From contig OY752148.1 in the NCBI GenBank assembly GCA_963573315.1, forward strand, positions 1,417,263-1,481,262: 64,000 bases of DNA, in the 5' to 3' direction. The translations under genes were made by a program, and so were the position numbers. The notes below the pieces were generated by a model, which was not told where the DNA came from, searched no databases, and saw only the letters and a list, made by a program, of their open reading frames with translations. Below are positions 44,880 through 56,000 of the stretch, piece by piece. Each line of letters starts with the position of its first letter. The stretch's first letter is position 1. The DNA comes from Entomortierella parvispora. Taxonomy: Eukaryota > Mortierellomycota > Mortierellomycetes > Mortierellales > Mortierellaceae.

Positions 44880-45259
44880 GTAGTATTCTTGCAAAATGTG
44901 AAATGGATGATGGTTGAGTGATTGGAAACAAATGGTGAAGGGAAGAAGGAAGGATTTATAGTAGAGTCATACGCTGCGGTTGAGGAAAAAAACCTTACCT
45001 TTATTACTCTCAAAGACACTTTGATCTTGATATCTCGATGGAAGGCGCTACTGGTCGGAGGCGCAATTGAGGCGAAAAAAATAATAACTTAGAAAAGAAA
45101 CTCGAGAGCCATTCCAAGAGATCCGAGAGCCGTTCGCCTCCCTGGGCAGTGCAATTAACATTTGTGAATTCAGAGTTGCCCCCGGATTTTCTTTCAACTC
45201 ATGTATTGTATGAAGAGTTTTTCGTAATGGGAGAGACGAGACAAATCTCATATTATTGA
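44880..45259. other. Intergenic region between paralogues 1 and 2
   Basis: This is the promoter of paralogue 1 (minus strand) and the 3' flank of paralogue 2. No gene is seen. Confidence 0.45.
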
Positions 45260-46069
45260 CTAGACTCCACACTGTCGAAGGCACGTTAAAACGTTTTGAG
45301 TGCACGTATAAATGCAAGGGTTATTAGCAGGATTTTGACAAGCAGATTCACAGAAGAAATCGCCATTGCACGGGGGTAAACATTTCTTGTAAGTAGGATC
45401 ATTCGTCGTACAACTGTTGCGGCAACTGATTTGGTAACTGAGGCAACCGCCTGATTTACAAGTTCCCCAGGGTTCAGGACCGGACGGTATGGATGTACTT
45501 GTGGATGAGCTTCCCTTGGGCCTCCACACCATGCTAAACATCACGGCCAGGAAGATGACCAATACCACCAGCTGAACGGCGAAAATGATCTTGACTCGTT
45601 TCGAGCAGCATTGCCGTCGATTGTTCTGTGAGGACAAAAATGTGAGAGGCGTGGCCGTCACATGGGTGACGCCCAGGCGGCCTTGGTCTTTTTCTTGGCC
45701 GCGTTGAAGAGAAGCATTGTTGCTGATAAAGTAATCAGAAATGGATACGAGTACCGGAGCCGGTTGGGTGTGTATAGCTTGATATTGTGGTGGTGGCGGT
45801 ACCCCCGCAAGGAGATTTGCTGTCTGTTCGTATTGGCTATGCTGGGATTGTTGTTCTTGCCGGCGCTGTTCTTCTGATAGCTCGTTCAAAGTAGAGGTGG
45901 ACGGTGTCAAGTGAGCAACGTCGCTGTGGGTGGCATGAGGGGATCTAACTTCGACTTCGGTAAAAAAGAGCTCCTGAGTTGGTGCGTGAGGAGACCTTGA
46001 CTGTAAGTCTTCAGGAAGCGACGGCGCTGTGTGAGGGGACCGTGGGTGGTTGCCATTTGTTGAACTCAT
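45260..46069 (-). CDS. CX3C-repeat single-pass membrane protein, paralogue 2
   Basis: This intronless gene of 269 residues starts at the ATG at 46069. An upstream extension of the frame to 46183 begins with GTG-type codons and looks non-coding. The cytosolic part carries RSPH three times (HPRSPH, SRSPH, VRSPH), a PPPPQY stretch and VTATPL. QCCSKRVK lies just before the helix at about 161-182. A short Ser/Thr stalk leads to the same 12-cysteine domain (CRNSC, CLPPC, CESAC, CIYTC, CLRQC). DPTYKKC and CNGDFFC are nearly the same as in paralogue 1, which makes these two the closest pair. Confidence 0.85.
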   Translation of the reverse strand: MSSTNGNHPRSPHTAPSLPEDLQSRSPHAPTQELFFTEVEVRSPHATHSDVAHLTPSTSTLNELSEEQRRQEQQSQHSQYEQTANLLAGVPPPPQYQAIHTQPAPVLVSISDYFISNNASLQRGQEKDQGRLGVTHVTATPLTFLSSQNNRRQCCSKRVKIIFAVQLVVLVIFLAVMFSMVWRPKGSSSTSTSIPSGPEPWGTCKSGGCLSYQISCRNSCTTNDPTYKKCLPPCNGDFFCESACQNPANNPCIYTCTQNVLTCLRQCGV

Positions 46070-46466
46070 ACTGACGAGAATGCGTGAGTGTGAGAATGCG
46101 TGCTGAATAAGAGTGGTTGGGGGATGAACGAAAGGAAGAGGTGGGCGAAAGAATAACGTTGCACGAGGAGCAGACCCAACCATTCGAGCACATTGCGGCT
46201 GTTGAAAACAACAGACAGAGCCATAAATCTCAATGAGGTCCTTCTGCCGATCTCCTTCACCTCAACGATTGTTCGTTCAGCACAGCGTCAATGTCGTCCC
46301 AATCTAATAACACAAGATGAACACTGTGGATGAGGATTAGTTGGCGAGGGGCACACTTGCTGAAGTTCCGGGACTCTGGAGCTCATAGATATTTCCTTCA
46401 TAGAGCCAGTTGGCTAATGAGACTGATTGAAAGGTTATGATACATGTGCATGGTGAGGGCGCAGGT
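46070..46466. other. Intergenic region between paralogues 2 and 3
   Basis: This is the promoter of paralogue 2 (minus strand) and the 3' flank of paralogue 3. No gene is seen. Confidence 0.45.
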
Positions 46467-47192
46467 TTATTGCTTGCAATCTTCTCTACACATTCCGTGT
46501 TTAGTCGCGCAAGTACTGAAGCACGGTTTGTCCCTTCTACCACAGGCGAACTCACAGGTACTGTTGCCATTGCAGCCTGCCACACAGCTCTTATAGGATA
46601 AATCTGTGGCCTCGCACTTATTCTGGCAGTCGATTCTGAAGTCCAGGCAGCAGCCTGGACTGCATGGTAGCCAGGGCTTGTCTGGAGGTTTGGACGGTTC
46701 TGGCTGTTTAGGCCTGGTTGATGTAGATTCAGAACCATGTGAGATATCACGATTGCTGTTGTCGTCACTACCACCGCCACTGCTGCTGCTGTCATGTCGC
46801 CAAACGGTTTGGCTCATCACGATGAAAAAGATAGCCATCATGAGCAGCTGAACACCAATAATAACCTTTTTGCGCCCAGTAAGGCATCCTGACTGACTAC
46901 GGCTGTAGCTGAGGGGCATGGGTGTGGCATCTACGATGATCACCCCTGGTCTAGTGCTGCCTGGGTTGATGATCTGGTTGAATGCGTTGTTACTAACACG
47001 GTGTTGCTGTTGATGTCTGGATTGTGCTATGTCATCCAGGAAGCGATCTGCAACTGCCACTATGATAGGCGCTGGTTCTTGGGCTGTCGGTACGGCATCG
47101 ATTGGCGAGTATGGTGGTGGTTGCTCTGAGGATTCGTGGGCGGTGTGTGGTGTGGAGTGAGGAGAGCGCGTACCCCTGTGATCGGTTGGCAT
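46467..47192 (-). CDS. CX3C-repeat single-pass membrane protein, paralogue 3
   Basis: This intronless gene of 241 residues starts at the ATG at 47192. The cytosolic part has TRSPH, a PPPYSP motif, VADRFLDD as in paralogue 1, and VDATPMPL. GCLTGRKK lies before the helix at about 110-131, followed by VWRHD, which is also found in paralogue 1. The outer part has a Ser/Gly/Asp stalk, a Pro/Lys stretch and the Cys domain (CQNKC, CVAGC, CEFAC, CFSTC, CREDC) with one extra Cys (GCC). It is the most diverged of the three. PPPY-type sequence could bind WW domains of an ubiquitin ligase adaptor, which is inference. Confidence 0.85.
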   Translation of the reverse strand: MPTDHRGTRSPHSTPHTAHESSEQPPPYSPIDAVPTAQEPAPIIVAVADRFLDDIAQSRHQQQHRVSNNAFNQIINPGSTRPGVIIVDATPMPLSYSRSQSGCLTGRKKVIIGVQLLMMAIFFIVMSQTVWRHDSSSSGGGSDDNSNRDISHGSESTSTRPKQPEPSKPPDKPWLPCSPGCCLDFRIDCQNKCEATDLSYKSCVAGCNGNSTCEFACGRRDKPCFSTCATKHGMCREDCKQ

Positions 47193-48171
47193 GGTGAAAG
47201 TGATTGCAGGAAGATTGAAAAGGAGATCAAAAGTTGGCAGGGCGATGGTGGGAGGTCCATCCTTTATACGTAAACCCACTCAACGCAGTTGAAGGTTTGC
47301 GAGAGGGAATTTAAGAGCCTCAAAGAGAAAACAAAGGCGCGGCAGCCTCGGTATCGAGATCTGTCAAGCTGTGCCCCCAGAGAGTGCAATAGCGATGAGC
47401 GATCCGTTGAGGACAACGGGCCGAGTTTATTTCAGAGAAGCGTGGCTGTGCGAAAATCGAGCCGAGGTGCCGGTACTGTGTCACGAAGGACCCTGGGCTG
47501 ACCGGCCAAGAGAAAAAACACAGAAACCCCGCACGCAAAGATTCTTGGACAGAGTGCCAGAAATCACTCTTGCACTCTCTCGTTTTCTCTACCTCTGCGA
47601 GCAGAACAAAGTCTCCGTTTTCGTGCTCTCGACTCTAAAAAGAAAAACGTTGCGGAACCCCACCTGACCAGAGGGTGAATGACATCCTCTCTGAGCGTTC
47701 GTTCAACGAACGTCCGCCACGAAAGGGGCAAGCAATGGTAAGTGAAGATTGACGCCTGCAGGTCTTTAGGGATCCCGTTCACCTTTCCGACAGCATTCTC
47801 TTGCCAAGAGGCCATGCGAACTGCGCTGCCCAGTTAGCAGTTCGGCTAATGACGCCTGACCAGACAACCTAAACTTTGTGGGAAGATGAAGGTGGCCGCT
47901 GTCGGACCATCTGCGGGCAGCAAACAATTGGCGGAGGCCCAATGGGATGTGTGCTCTCTTGGCTCCAGCAGTCGGACGTTGACAACAATATGAGGAAATT
48001 TCGAATGCGGGCCTTTCTTGGCTGTGGGCCCTCGCCCTCTGTCTGGGCACATATTATCGACCCATTATTCATTCTTCACCGCATTCCCCATCCTTCTTCA
48101 TTCCTTTTGCATTCCTTTACATTCCTGAATCCCTTTTGATTCCTTCCTCTCTCTCTCATTCTATTGTTCGA
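47193..48171. other. Divergent intergenic region, about 1 kb
   Basis: This lies between the minus-strand CX3C paralogue 3 and the plus-strand beta-repeat protein. No gene is seen. The right end (48090-48170) repeats CATTCC/GATTCC-like units and is pyrimidine-rich. Confidence 0.45.
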
Positions 48172-50471
48172 ATGGGCATTAAAAAGATCCATCCCGATTC
48201 CTCGGACTGGAACGCGTCCGTGGAACAGGAAATTTTTGGCAACCAAGCGCCGTATGCTTCAGAGGCCAACTCCCGCTTTCCAGACAACAGCCCCAATAGC
48301 AGCCAGGTCTATCCGCCTCAGAATCTCGACTCAAACTCTGCAACCAACGGAGAATCCAGTTTGCTTGTAATATCGATCCAGTCGCAGGGGTGTTCTCCGC
48401 AGTATATTCGTCCAACTACGTCGTTGCAGGCGCTGTCCCTAACAAGATCAACGAACGTAGGCTGGACTCTTTTGTTTCTATTCTACACTGTTTCTATTCT
48501 ACACTGTAGACATGGAAGTGCCTCCTTCAAGAAACAAAGGGCGAAGAATTGACATGCTTCCCCTCTTAAATTAGGTATCCAAGAATCACTACCAAAGTAC
48601 AGCCAAGAGCCAGACTCGAATCCAGTGATGTTTCCTGGTGGGACAGTACATGCACCAAACGCTCCTTTTGCGCCATCGACAATACCACAAACAGCCTCAC
48701 CATCATCTCCAAGACCCACACAACCCCGCAACACCTCACAGTGGGCTTTGCAATCCGAGCATCCATACCAACCATCACCAGAGCAGGAAGCCCCAACAGT
48801 TCGACCTCAACAGGAGCAGGAGCAACGGTCTGTTCGAAATATTATCCCACTTGGACGGCAAGCACCGGCAACCCATACTGTTAGCATTCCATCTTCATCA
48901 CAATCATCGCCGCTCTCGATAGAGCCTCCTTCACCTGAGGCGCCTCATTCACCGCAGTCATATGGTGCCGCCGCTTCTGTTGGTGCTGAAGAAAACCGGC
49001 AACTACCAAAACAAAGTGTAAAGAGCAATCGAAGACGGCAGAGGAATTCAAGTGGCAGTTCTTTTGGAGGCAATGAGTCTGAGGTTAACGAGCCCCTTCT
49101 TCCCTCAGGAGTGACAAAGTCTGACAGAAAGAAAAGTCGACGAGAATTTTCCAAAACTTTTGTGATTCTCGTGGACAGATTTGGCTGGGTGTTGTTAATG
49201 GTGGTGTCAGCATTCATTCTGTTGAATCGATATCTTTTACCTCTCGTAAGTACTGTCTTTATTCCGAAATCGGGAAGAGGGGGGGGTGGGGGGGGAGCAC
49301 AACAAGTTCATAATTTTATGGATTGTACATTTTCATCGTTTTTTCTAGATCCCAAAAGACGCGTGCACGATAGCGGCGAGAAATCTGCCTAATGAGGGCC
49401 ATTATCAGTTTCCTTACTCTCCGAATTCGACCGTCATCTTTAAGCTGCTGGATGAGATTGTAAGTCAGTGCCTCATCAAGAACAATGGCTACTGCAGAGA
49501 GTGGAGGGATAATTGTGTCAAGTCGAAACGTAACATTTATTCTTTGTTCTCCTAACTTTTATTATGCATTTTTTTATAGGCCGGAGATGTTACGATCATT
49601 GAAAACGAAAGATGGAGTGAAGATCCTCTCATTATGGTTGACGTCTTCTCAACATCTTCTTCCGATATCGCATTGGAACTTTTGAAGCTTGATGTGCTCT
49701 GGCCCAAGGAGCTGTTGTACTTTACCCAGGTTTTGGATCCAGCCAAAGGACCCCTAGATGATCAGCGGGAGCTGCTTCAGAAAAGCTGTACCCGCACCAG
49801 CATGACCCTTAAGGTCCCAAAAGATTATACGGGATTGTTTAAAGTCAGCATGGAGACGTCAAAGGGTGATGCAAAGCTGTTGTTGGGATCAAGACCTGAT
49901 GCCTTACTGGGCGAGGTTCAAATCAAGACCACGGATGGGAACATCTTTGTTGACTCGACAAGTGTCAAAGGAGTCACAGAAATGACGGTTCAAGGCAATG
50001 GAACCGTCGGTGGAAAGCTGGTCACGAATGGAAGTACGATGGTGACCGTAGAGGAGGGTTGGATCGATATAGAGGTGGACACGGATTTGGATCTAGTTGG
50101 TGGTCAAGCCAGTGACCTGGATCTCGTCTTGTCCACAACAAAGGGCTATATCAATCTTGTACAGGTAAAAAAAAAAAAAAAAAAAAAAAAATTCAAGGAA
50201 AAAAAGAGACGGAGGCTGGTTTATCTATCTCTAACCAAAATCCATCTCGATATAGACGAGGCGCTTTGATGGCCGATTCAGTCTTTGTTCAGGCCTCGGT
50301 AACGCAGTCTTGCAATCCGGGAATGAAGACAAAATCAATTACACGGCAGACTCGAACGAAAATACCCGGAAAGGATGGATCACCAAGGATGGGTCTGAGC
50401 CTACCAATGCTCTCCCAAGCATCAAAGCAACAACAGGCGAAGGACCCATCCATGTAAGCATTCAAAGGTGA
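48172..50471 (+). CDS. Membrane-anchored beta-repeat protein, unknown function
   Basis: Proposed exons are 48172-48456, 48575-49245, 49349-49459, 49580-50164 and 50256-50471, about 620 residues. The N-terminal 300 residues are Ser/Pro/Gln-rich and disordered, ending in a basic stretch (KSDRKKSRREF). A single helix (FGWVLLMVVSAFILLNRYLL) follows. The C-terminal 300 residues, likely outside, contain short beta-rich units (GEVQIKTTDGNIFVDS, MTVQGNGTVGGKL, LVLSTTKGYINL) like the DUF4097-type adhesin beta-solenoid. The join of exons 1 and 2 is uncertain: the best donor (48457) leaves a frame mismatch, while a weaker one near 48503 keeps the frame. An alternative start is the ATG at 48628 in exon 2. 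Later junctions are clean. Confidence 0.7.
48475..48506 (+). repeat. Tandem 16-bp repeat
   Basis: TTTCTATTCTACACTG occurs twice head to tail, in the region of the uncertain exon 1/intron 1 boundary. Confidence 0.9.
50167..50191 (+). repeat. Poly-A run of about 25 bases inside an intron
   Basis: A run of A begins directly after the GT donor of the last intron of the beta-repeat protein gene. The length may be inexact. Confidence 0.85.
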
Positions 50472-50661
50472 AGTTGCATTTCTTAAATAAAAAAAAGTCC
50501 AACTTTGCCATGATAGAATTGTAAAACTTTGTTGTCATTTTTATTTCTTGAACAGAAGATGGGAGGGTATCGGCCAGCCGAAACTGCATCCAACCGTGTT
50601 GATTGGGTATAGATAGAGTCTTTGTAACGTTGTGAAGAGCAGTGACAGTGGTGATGGGTAT

Positions 50662-51120
50662 TTAGATGTAGTTCCACTCAATGTTGAGGATACCGGTAGC
50701 CAACTCGCCCAACTGAGTGAAAGCAGCAGGGCTGAGATCCAAGGAACCCCAGGCGCACTCATCACCAGGGCACTTGTCAACCACACGGGCGACGACTGTC
50801 TTCTGGTTGTCCTTGTTGGTAATGCGGACCTTGTGGCCGCAGGCGGGGTTACCCCAGCCCTGGGCGCCCATCTGGTGAGCGTTCAAAGCGACGATGGGCT
50901 CAGAGTTTCCGTCCCACTTCTCATTGCAGGAGCCATAAGAGTCGGTGAACCAGGTGGCCTTGCCAGTGTACGTGACCGAGGAAGAGAAAACGGAGGGCTC
51001 CTCGGAGGCGGCGGCGGCGGCGACGGAGACGGCAGGAGTGGGGTTGATGGGAGCAGCCGAGGAGAGAGTTGCAAGAGCAGCAGCGGAGGCGATGAGGAGG
51101 AGAGAAGTGAACTTGGCCAT
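50662..51120 (-). CDS. Secreted double-psi beta-barrel (expansin/RlpA/barwin-like) protein
   Basis: This intronless gene of 152 residues starts at the ATG at 51120. The N-terminus (MAKFTSLLLIASAAALATL) is a signal peptide, followed by a short Ala/Pro linker. The rest is one double-psi beta-barrel domain: YTGKATWFTDSYGSC at the start, NPACGHKVRITN, VVARVVDKCPGDEC and SLDLSPAAFTQLGE. The HVDF-like Asp in DLSP and the paired cysteines are family hallmarks. Such small proteins occur in basidiomycetes and Mucoromycota (for example papain-inhibitor and barwin-related types) and may bind cell-wall polymers; catalysis is not implied. The frame continues upstream to 51330 without an ATG that makes sense. 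Confidence 0.9.
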   Translation of the reverse strand: MAKFTSLLLIASAAALATLSSAAPINPTPAVSVAAAAASEEPSVFSSSVTYTGKATWFTDSYGSCNEKWDGNSEPIVALNAHQMGAQGWGNPACGHKVRITNKDNQKTVVARVVDKCPGDECAWGSLDLSPAAFTQLGELATGILNIEWNYI

Positions 51121-51958
51121 TGTGGAAGAGGTGATTGTTGTTAGGAGAGAGAAGTGAAGGTTGGTTGAAGTAGTAGCTGTTGCGTTGCGGTGGAAGCTGT
51201 TGTGTAGATTGTTGGAATGGGTAGACGCCGAGGTATTTATACAAAAAATGATGACCCAGGAACCCTGGAAAGCCCGCAGCACAGGCGTCAAGAGAGATGG
51301 AAATGAGGTGCCCCGGTAACAAACAAGCAAGAAGACTCAGCAGAGGAGAGACCAGAATCCAAACTCAGGCACCCCAGGCACAAGGGCTCTTTGGGCGGAA
51401 GAGCGCAAAGGCTGCCCAGGGTCACTCAGGACAAGACCGGGTCCGAGGCAGCCATTGGATGCGACTGAAAGGTTTTTGTTTGTTGAATTAACGCCGGCCC
51501 CGGGGATTGGAGGGTCAGAAACCTGGCTTCTTGGCTTCGATGTTTCTTCACCTTATTCCCGCTCGCTCGTTTGTTCCTCCTGACTTTTTATCTCCAGAAA
51601 AATACCAGTACATGTACATGAAGGACGCAGGACAGGGGCAGTGGGCGCAGCCAGGTCCCTGGGCTCATGGATTGGTGTAGGAGAAAATTATCAGCAGGGC
51701 TTTCTCTAGGATTGGTCTAGGAGAAAATTACCATGGCGTCGATTGGAGTTGCCACCAAATCAAGCTCTTCTCCACTGGCTGCACACCTCGAGTAAAAGCA
51801 TCATGTAAACCTCCATGTGACCACAAAAGGACAAAGGTGAAGCATGGCGAAGCACAGGCGAGCGGATCATCCATCTCTATTCGAGGTAACAGTAATGAGC
51901 TCTGGAATGAGCTTCGGAATGGAGTGGGGAATGCAGTACTGCGTGCTTCTTACCGAGT
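51121..51958. other. Intergenic region left of a secreted-protein relic
   Basis: No gene is seen. The leader of the minus-strand barrel gene occupies the left 200 bases. A 22-base direct repeat is at 51669-51730. Confidence 0.45.
51669..51730 (+). repeat. 22-bp direct repeat, 40 bp apart
   Basis: GGATTGGTGTAGGAGAAAAT (51669) and GGATTGGTCTAGGAGAAAAT (51709) differ by one base. Confidence 0.9.
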
Positions 51959-52500
51959 TTGTTATTTTTGGTCTTTCTCGCCACCACTACCTTCTTAGCC
52001 CAGACTCTTGGTGCTGTTCCTGAACATCCTTCTCGGCCTCATGAATCTCGTTATGGAATCATTAGAGCGTGCGATCTGCACCCTGAGACCAGATTCAGGA
52101 GAGGAAACCTTGAGGGAGGTAAAACTATTTCGACTGCAGAGTCTGTGAGCATCGCCATCCGTTGGACAAAGAATAATTTAGCGAATGACTGTCGCTACCC
52201 GCCAAGAGACCAATGGACGATATTTGCTAAAGTCGGTTTGTGCGAGCCTTTGTGAATTCTAGATGTTAATATCACCAGAAGAGACATCATTGGGTTGGTG
52301 TGACTATGATCACTTTATCAATGGACTGGTCGCCAATGCGTTCCTTAGGGAAGAGGAGTTTCTTCGACGGTTGGGGGACCAATGGTCGAAATGGAGCAAA
52401 GACCATTCCAGGATTAACACCAGCAAAGCAACAGCTAGACATTTCCCTCAACTACAGCTACAGCAGTGCCACTACGGTCGGTGGGAATGTTGACTGCGTC
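51959..52500 (+). pseudogene. Possible broken small secreted protein
   Basis: A frame without an ATG opens with a signal-peptide-like run (LLFLVFLATTTFLAQTLGA) and continues through ACDLHPETRFRRGN to a stop at 52255. The sense continues in another frame (SLGWCDYDHFINGLV) to about 52430, then in a third (LNYSYSSATTVGGN). The missing start and two frame changes suggest a decayed gene. No family was recognised. The reading could also be chance. Confidence 0.35.
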
Positions 52501-53021
52501 ACATATATTCTCTTCCTCTCTCTCTCTCTCTCTCTTCTTTCTCTGGCTTGTATAGGCACTACTTTTTTTGCTTTTCCTTGGACGCCGAGGCGACCGTTTC
52601 TTTTTTTTTATTTTGGTCAATATGGTCAGTTCGCTCGTCTCCTTCTCTTGGATCAAAATGAGAACAGCCGAAGGAAAGAATGGGGCACTGGAAACTCGGC
52701 GCCACTTGACGGGATTGAACCAAAGTAACGAGTAAGATTGTACGAGGTATAATCAACCGGGATTCATCAAGAGAAAAAAAGTAGGTTATAAAGTGTCTTC
52801 GAGAGGGGAAAGGGGGAAGAGGATGATGATGATGAGAAGGAGAGGAGACAAGAAGAGAGGGATAGAAGAAAGAAAAAGGGGAGGAAGGAAGGGGAGAAGA
52901 AGGAAAAATGAAAAGAGAGACGCGGAGGGAGCTATCCTCTACAGAATCACTGTGGCGAAGAACCCCTGGTATAGAATGAAATGCAAAGACCATATCCCAG
53001 ATCATTCAGTGCCGACAGGAT
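52501..53021. other. Intergenic region with purine/pyrimidine tracts
   Basis: No gene is seen. A CT run is at 52515-52540 and a GA-rich stretch (GATGATGATGATGAGAAGG and following) is at 52800-52925. The right edge is the 3' flank of the minus-strand nucleotidyltransferase. Confidence 0.45.
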
Positions 53022-56000
53022 CTAAACGATGGCGTTCTGTCCTCGAGCTACACTTGTCGCGGGAGAGGGAGCACTTTTCAAAGGATTGGCAGAGCCGGTC
53101 TTCAGGGGCGAAGGTACAGTGAGGTTCGAGGCAGGGGATTGCTTGAGCTGCAATGAGGCTTGCTGTTGTTTGAGATTTTGGCCAGAAGGAGCAGACACCA
53201 AGGGGTTCTTTCGAGCATCTGTCTCATGTCCTGCGGGCATCGCTGTAACTTTGTTGTTGTTATTGCTGGTCCTGGCGCCACCTCCTCCGCGACCACCGCC
53301 GAGTTTACGCAACAACAACTTGTGAGTTTTGCCCAAATTGGGCCTTCCTGGTCCTGGTTGAGCAGCGACAAAAACTGTGGAGGCAATCGGGGGTGTGGAC
53401 GCCACGGTCTGAGAGAGCAATCTGGTAGCTGCTGCTGCTGCTTCCGCCGTCGCAGTGGCAGTCGCCTGCGCAATTGCCTCTGCAGATGTCGGCGAAGCCT
53501 CCTTGGAAGTGGGACCGGCGGTAGCAGCGAGAATATCCCGACGCTCACTGCCTTGGTTAGCCTGGTTAGCTTGAATCGTATGATTCAGCTGGTCGTTATG
53601 TCGCTTTTGTTCACCCAGCGTCTTGATCAGCTCCGATTGCATGACCTTGATTTTGGGACGAGCAGGCTCTTCAACAGGACTAACGGTGGGAGTGGCAGCT
53701 GTAGCAGACTGCACAGGTGCAGTAGTCTTACGGTTGATGCTGGCAGAGTGACCAGCAGATCCGGCCTCTGATCCAGAACTGAGTCTCTTGGACTCATCTC
53801 GGAGACGGCGACTCGAGGATTTTCGCTCCAAATGATCCTTTTCGATCCCATTGGCGGGAGCCACTGGGGTGACAGGTCGAGATCCTGAGCCCTTGGTGGT
53901 ACAACTCTTTGAGCCAGACTCGACGACAGCGGTGTCAGCGTTGTTGCTCGCCTCATTCAGGGTAGAGTTGTGGTATTCGCGAGCAATGGCCTTGCGGACG
54001 CGACGCTTCCGGGATTTGGACTCTCCGTTTGTCTGACCATTGTCCTGATCCGCATCCGCATCATCATTGGTATCTCCATCGGCTTCTGCATCGACATCTG
54101 CTTCAACAACTACACCAGGCCCATGGGTTGCACAGCCGACTTCAGTGGAGGTTCCGGGCAAAACATTTGGCTGAGCAAGGTCAATAGTGACTCCTGCCGC
54201 AGAGTCCAAGGCCGCAGCAGCATCAGAGGAGACTGGGTGTTGCAATGTCTTCTTTCGTTCATTCTCCGAGTCCTGCTCCTTTTGTTTCTTACGTTTTAGT
54301 TCCTTTGCCTGCTGCTCCAACTCCTTCTGTCTTTGCCTTCGCTGCTCCTTGGCTTGCTGTTGTTCCTCTCTTTCCTTAAGACGTTCCTTTTCTTGTTCTC
54401 GTTCCTTTTCCAGCTCCTTTTCCAGTTCCTTTTCACGCTCCTTTCGCTCTCGACCACGATGTCGACCTGCCTTCGCCGTCGATGACGACGGATCCGAGTT
54501 AACATCTTGTTGGGATTGCTGCTGCTGCTGCTGCTGATTTTGTTTTTGTTGCTGCTGTCGGGGCTGAGAACCATCCACGGTTGCCTTCAAGACTTCCTTG
54601 AGATCATATTGAGTCACATCTCGGACCAGAATGGGCTCCAGCGCTTTTGAAAAATCGCCCCGACTCAAAATCAAATAAAGTGCCTCAAAGATCAACCAGA
54701 CTTGAAGCAAATGGCGGCCCTGACAGGATCCTGCTACGTTTCGATCTCGAATAAACGGGTCCATCACTACCAGCTTGCGTTCTCCTCGTCCCATCATAGG
54801 TGCTCGTCCTTTACTCTGCAGTTTCTTGACGTCGTCTCGTACTCGGAAACCACCTCCGAGACGAACATTGACCTCCATGGTTTGATAGTCAAACTGTCGA
54901 GAATAAAACTGAAAAAATTCAGTCAAAAGTTGACCGACGCTTTTGGTGTTGGCCCGACCAAAATTTTGATATCGAGATATCTCTCGATCAAACGTGCAGT
55001 CGATCAAGTCCTTGCCATTGCGACCCTCATGATTCATCTGGATGCGAAGAACTGTCATCTGCTCTAACGGTTGAGCTTGTAAGGACGGTAAAACGGGTGG
55101 ATCCTATACGATTTTGAAATTTTGAGGAATATGAGAGATCTTTGTTCAAAGAAAAAAAAAAGGTAAAAAAAGTGAATTATCCGTTACCTGTGCCTGTAAG
55201 AACCCGATGGCCATCATGACATAAGCGTAGCTGCTCAGGAACGACTGACTCGAGTCATTGATGTTTTGCTTCTTCACGATCGCCTTCAAGGAGTAGAGGA
55301 AGGGTCGGACGCGCTCATCGATCAACGTATAGCATCGGATCAGCTCGCTGTTGTGGATTCCAAGAACATGTCCTGAATTGATGTCACAGCTGATCCTCGA
55401 ATATGGGTCCACAAACTTCACAATAGGCACTCGCGCGTTTGAGATTGGTTGGACTCTCACCATACCACCTTTCCTCAGCATGTTGCCAAGAGTTCGCATA
55501 TTGGTATAGGGTCCATGTTTCTGAAAGGTCTCTGAAGTGATACAGAGATCCGCATCGCTCGACTCTGAACCAAGTCCGCTTGCATAGGAACTATTGCGAT
55601 TACAGTAAAGCATCGGTGGTCAGTTTATCGGCGTGTCAAATCACGGTCGATCAAGCAGCCATTGCGGGTATCCTTACCCAAAGACCTCAAGCTTCAATTT
55701 CATGTGAGGAAAAACACTGTTGAGCATGTTCTGGATTTTGCGAATGAGCAACTCCCGCTTAGCCATGTAGCTAGAGCTTGGGACAAGTTTCTATATGACC
55801 ATCGGAAGTGGTGTTCCTCCAAGTCAGAATGATTCACAAAATCTGCAACGCCACCAAAATTGACAACATTTGACATCACACTCTTATTTTTTGTTACCTG
55901 ATAAAGCAAACTCATGGCGACGCTGTTCTTATCAAAAGCTCCTGGGCTTGGTTCTACGAGAGGCAAGGCAAGCTTGCCTTGCAAGCCATACGTATCAAAG

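Noticed and set aside
45260-46183. Longer start for CX3C paralogue 2
   Set aside because: The extension has no ATG at its head and reads like leader DNA; the ATG at 46069 gives the RSPH-bearing start as in the paralogues.
50662-51330. 222-codon version of the double-psi barrel protein
   Set aside because: The front 70 codons lie before a clear signal peptide and lack an ATG of their own.
53102-53548. Arg/Pro-rich overlapping frame inside the nucleotidyltransferase tail
   Set aside because: It is a shifted-frame shadow of a low-complexity Ala/Thr/Pro coding region.
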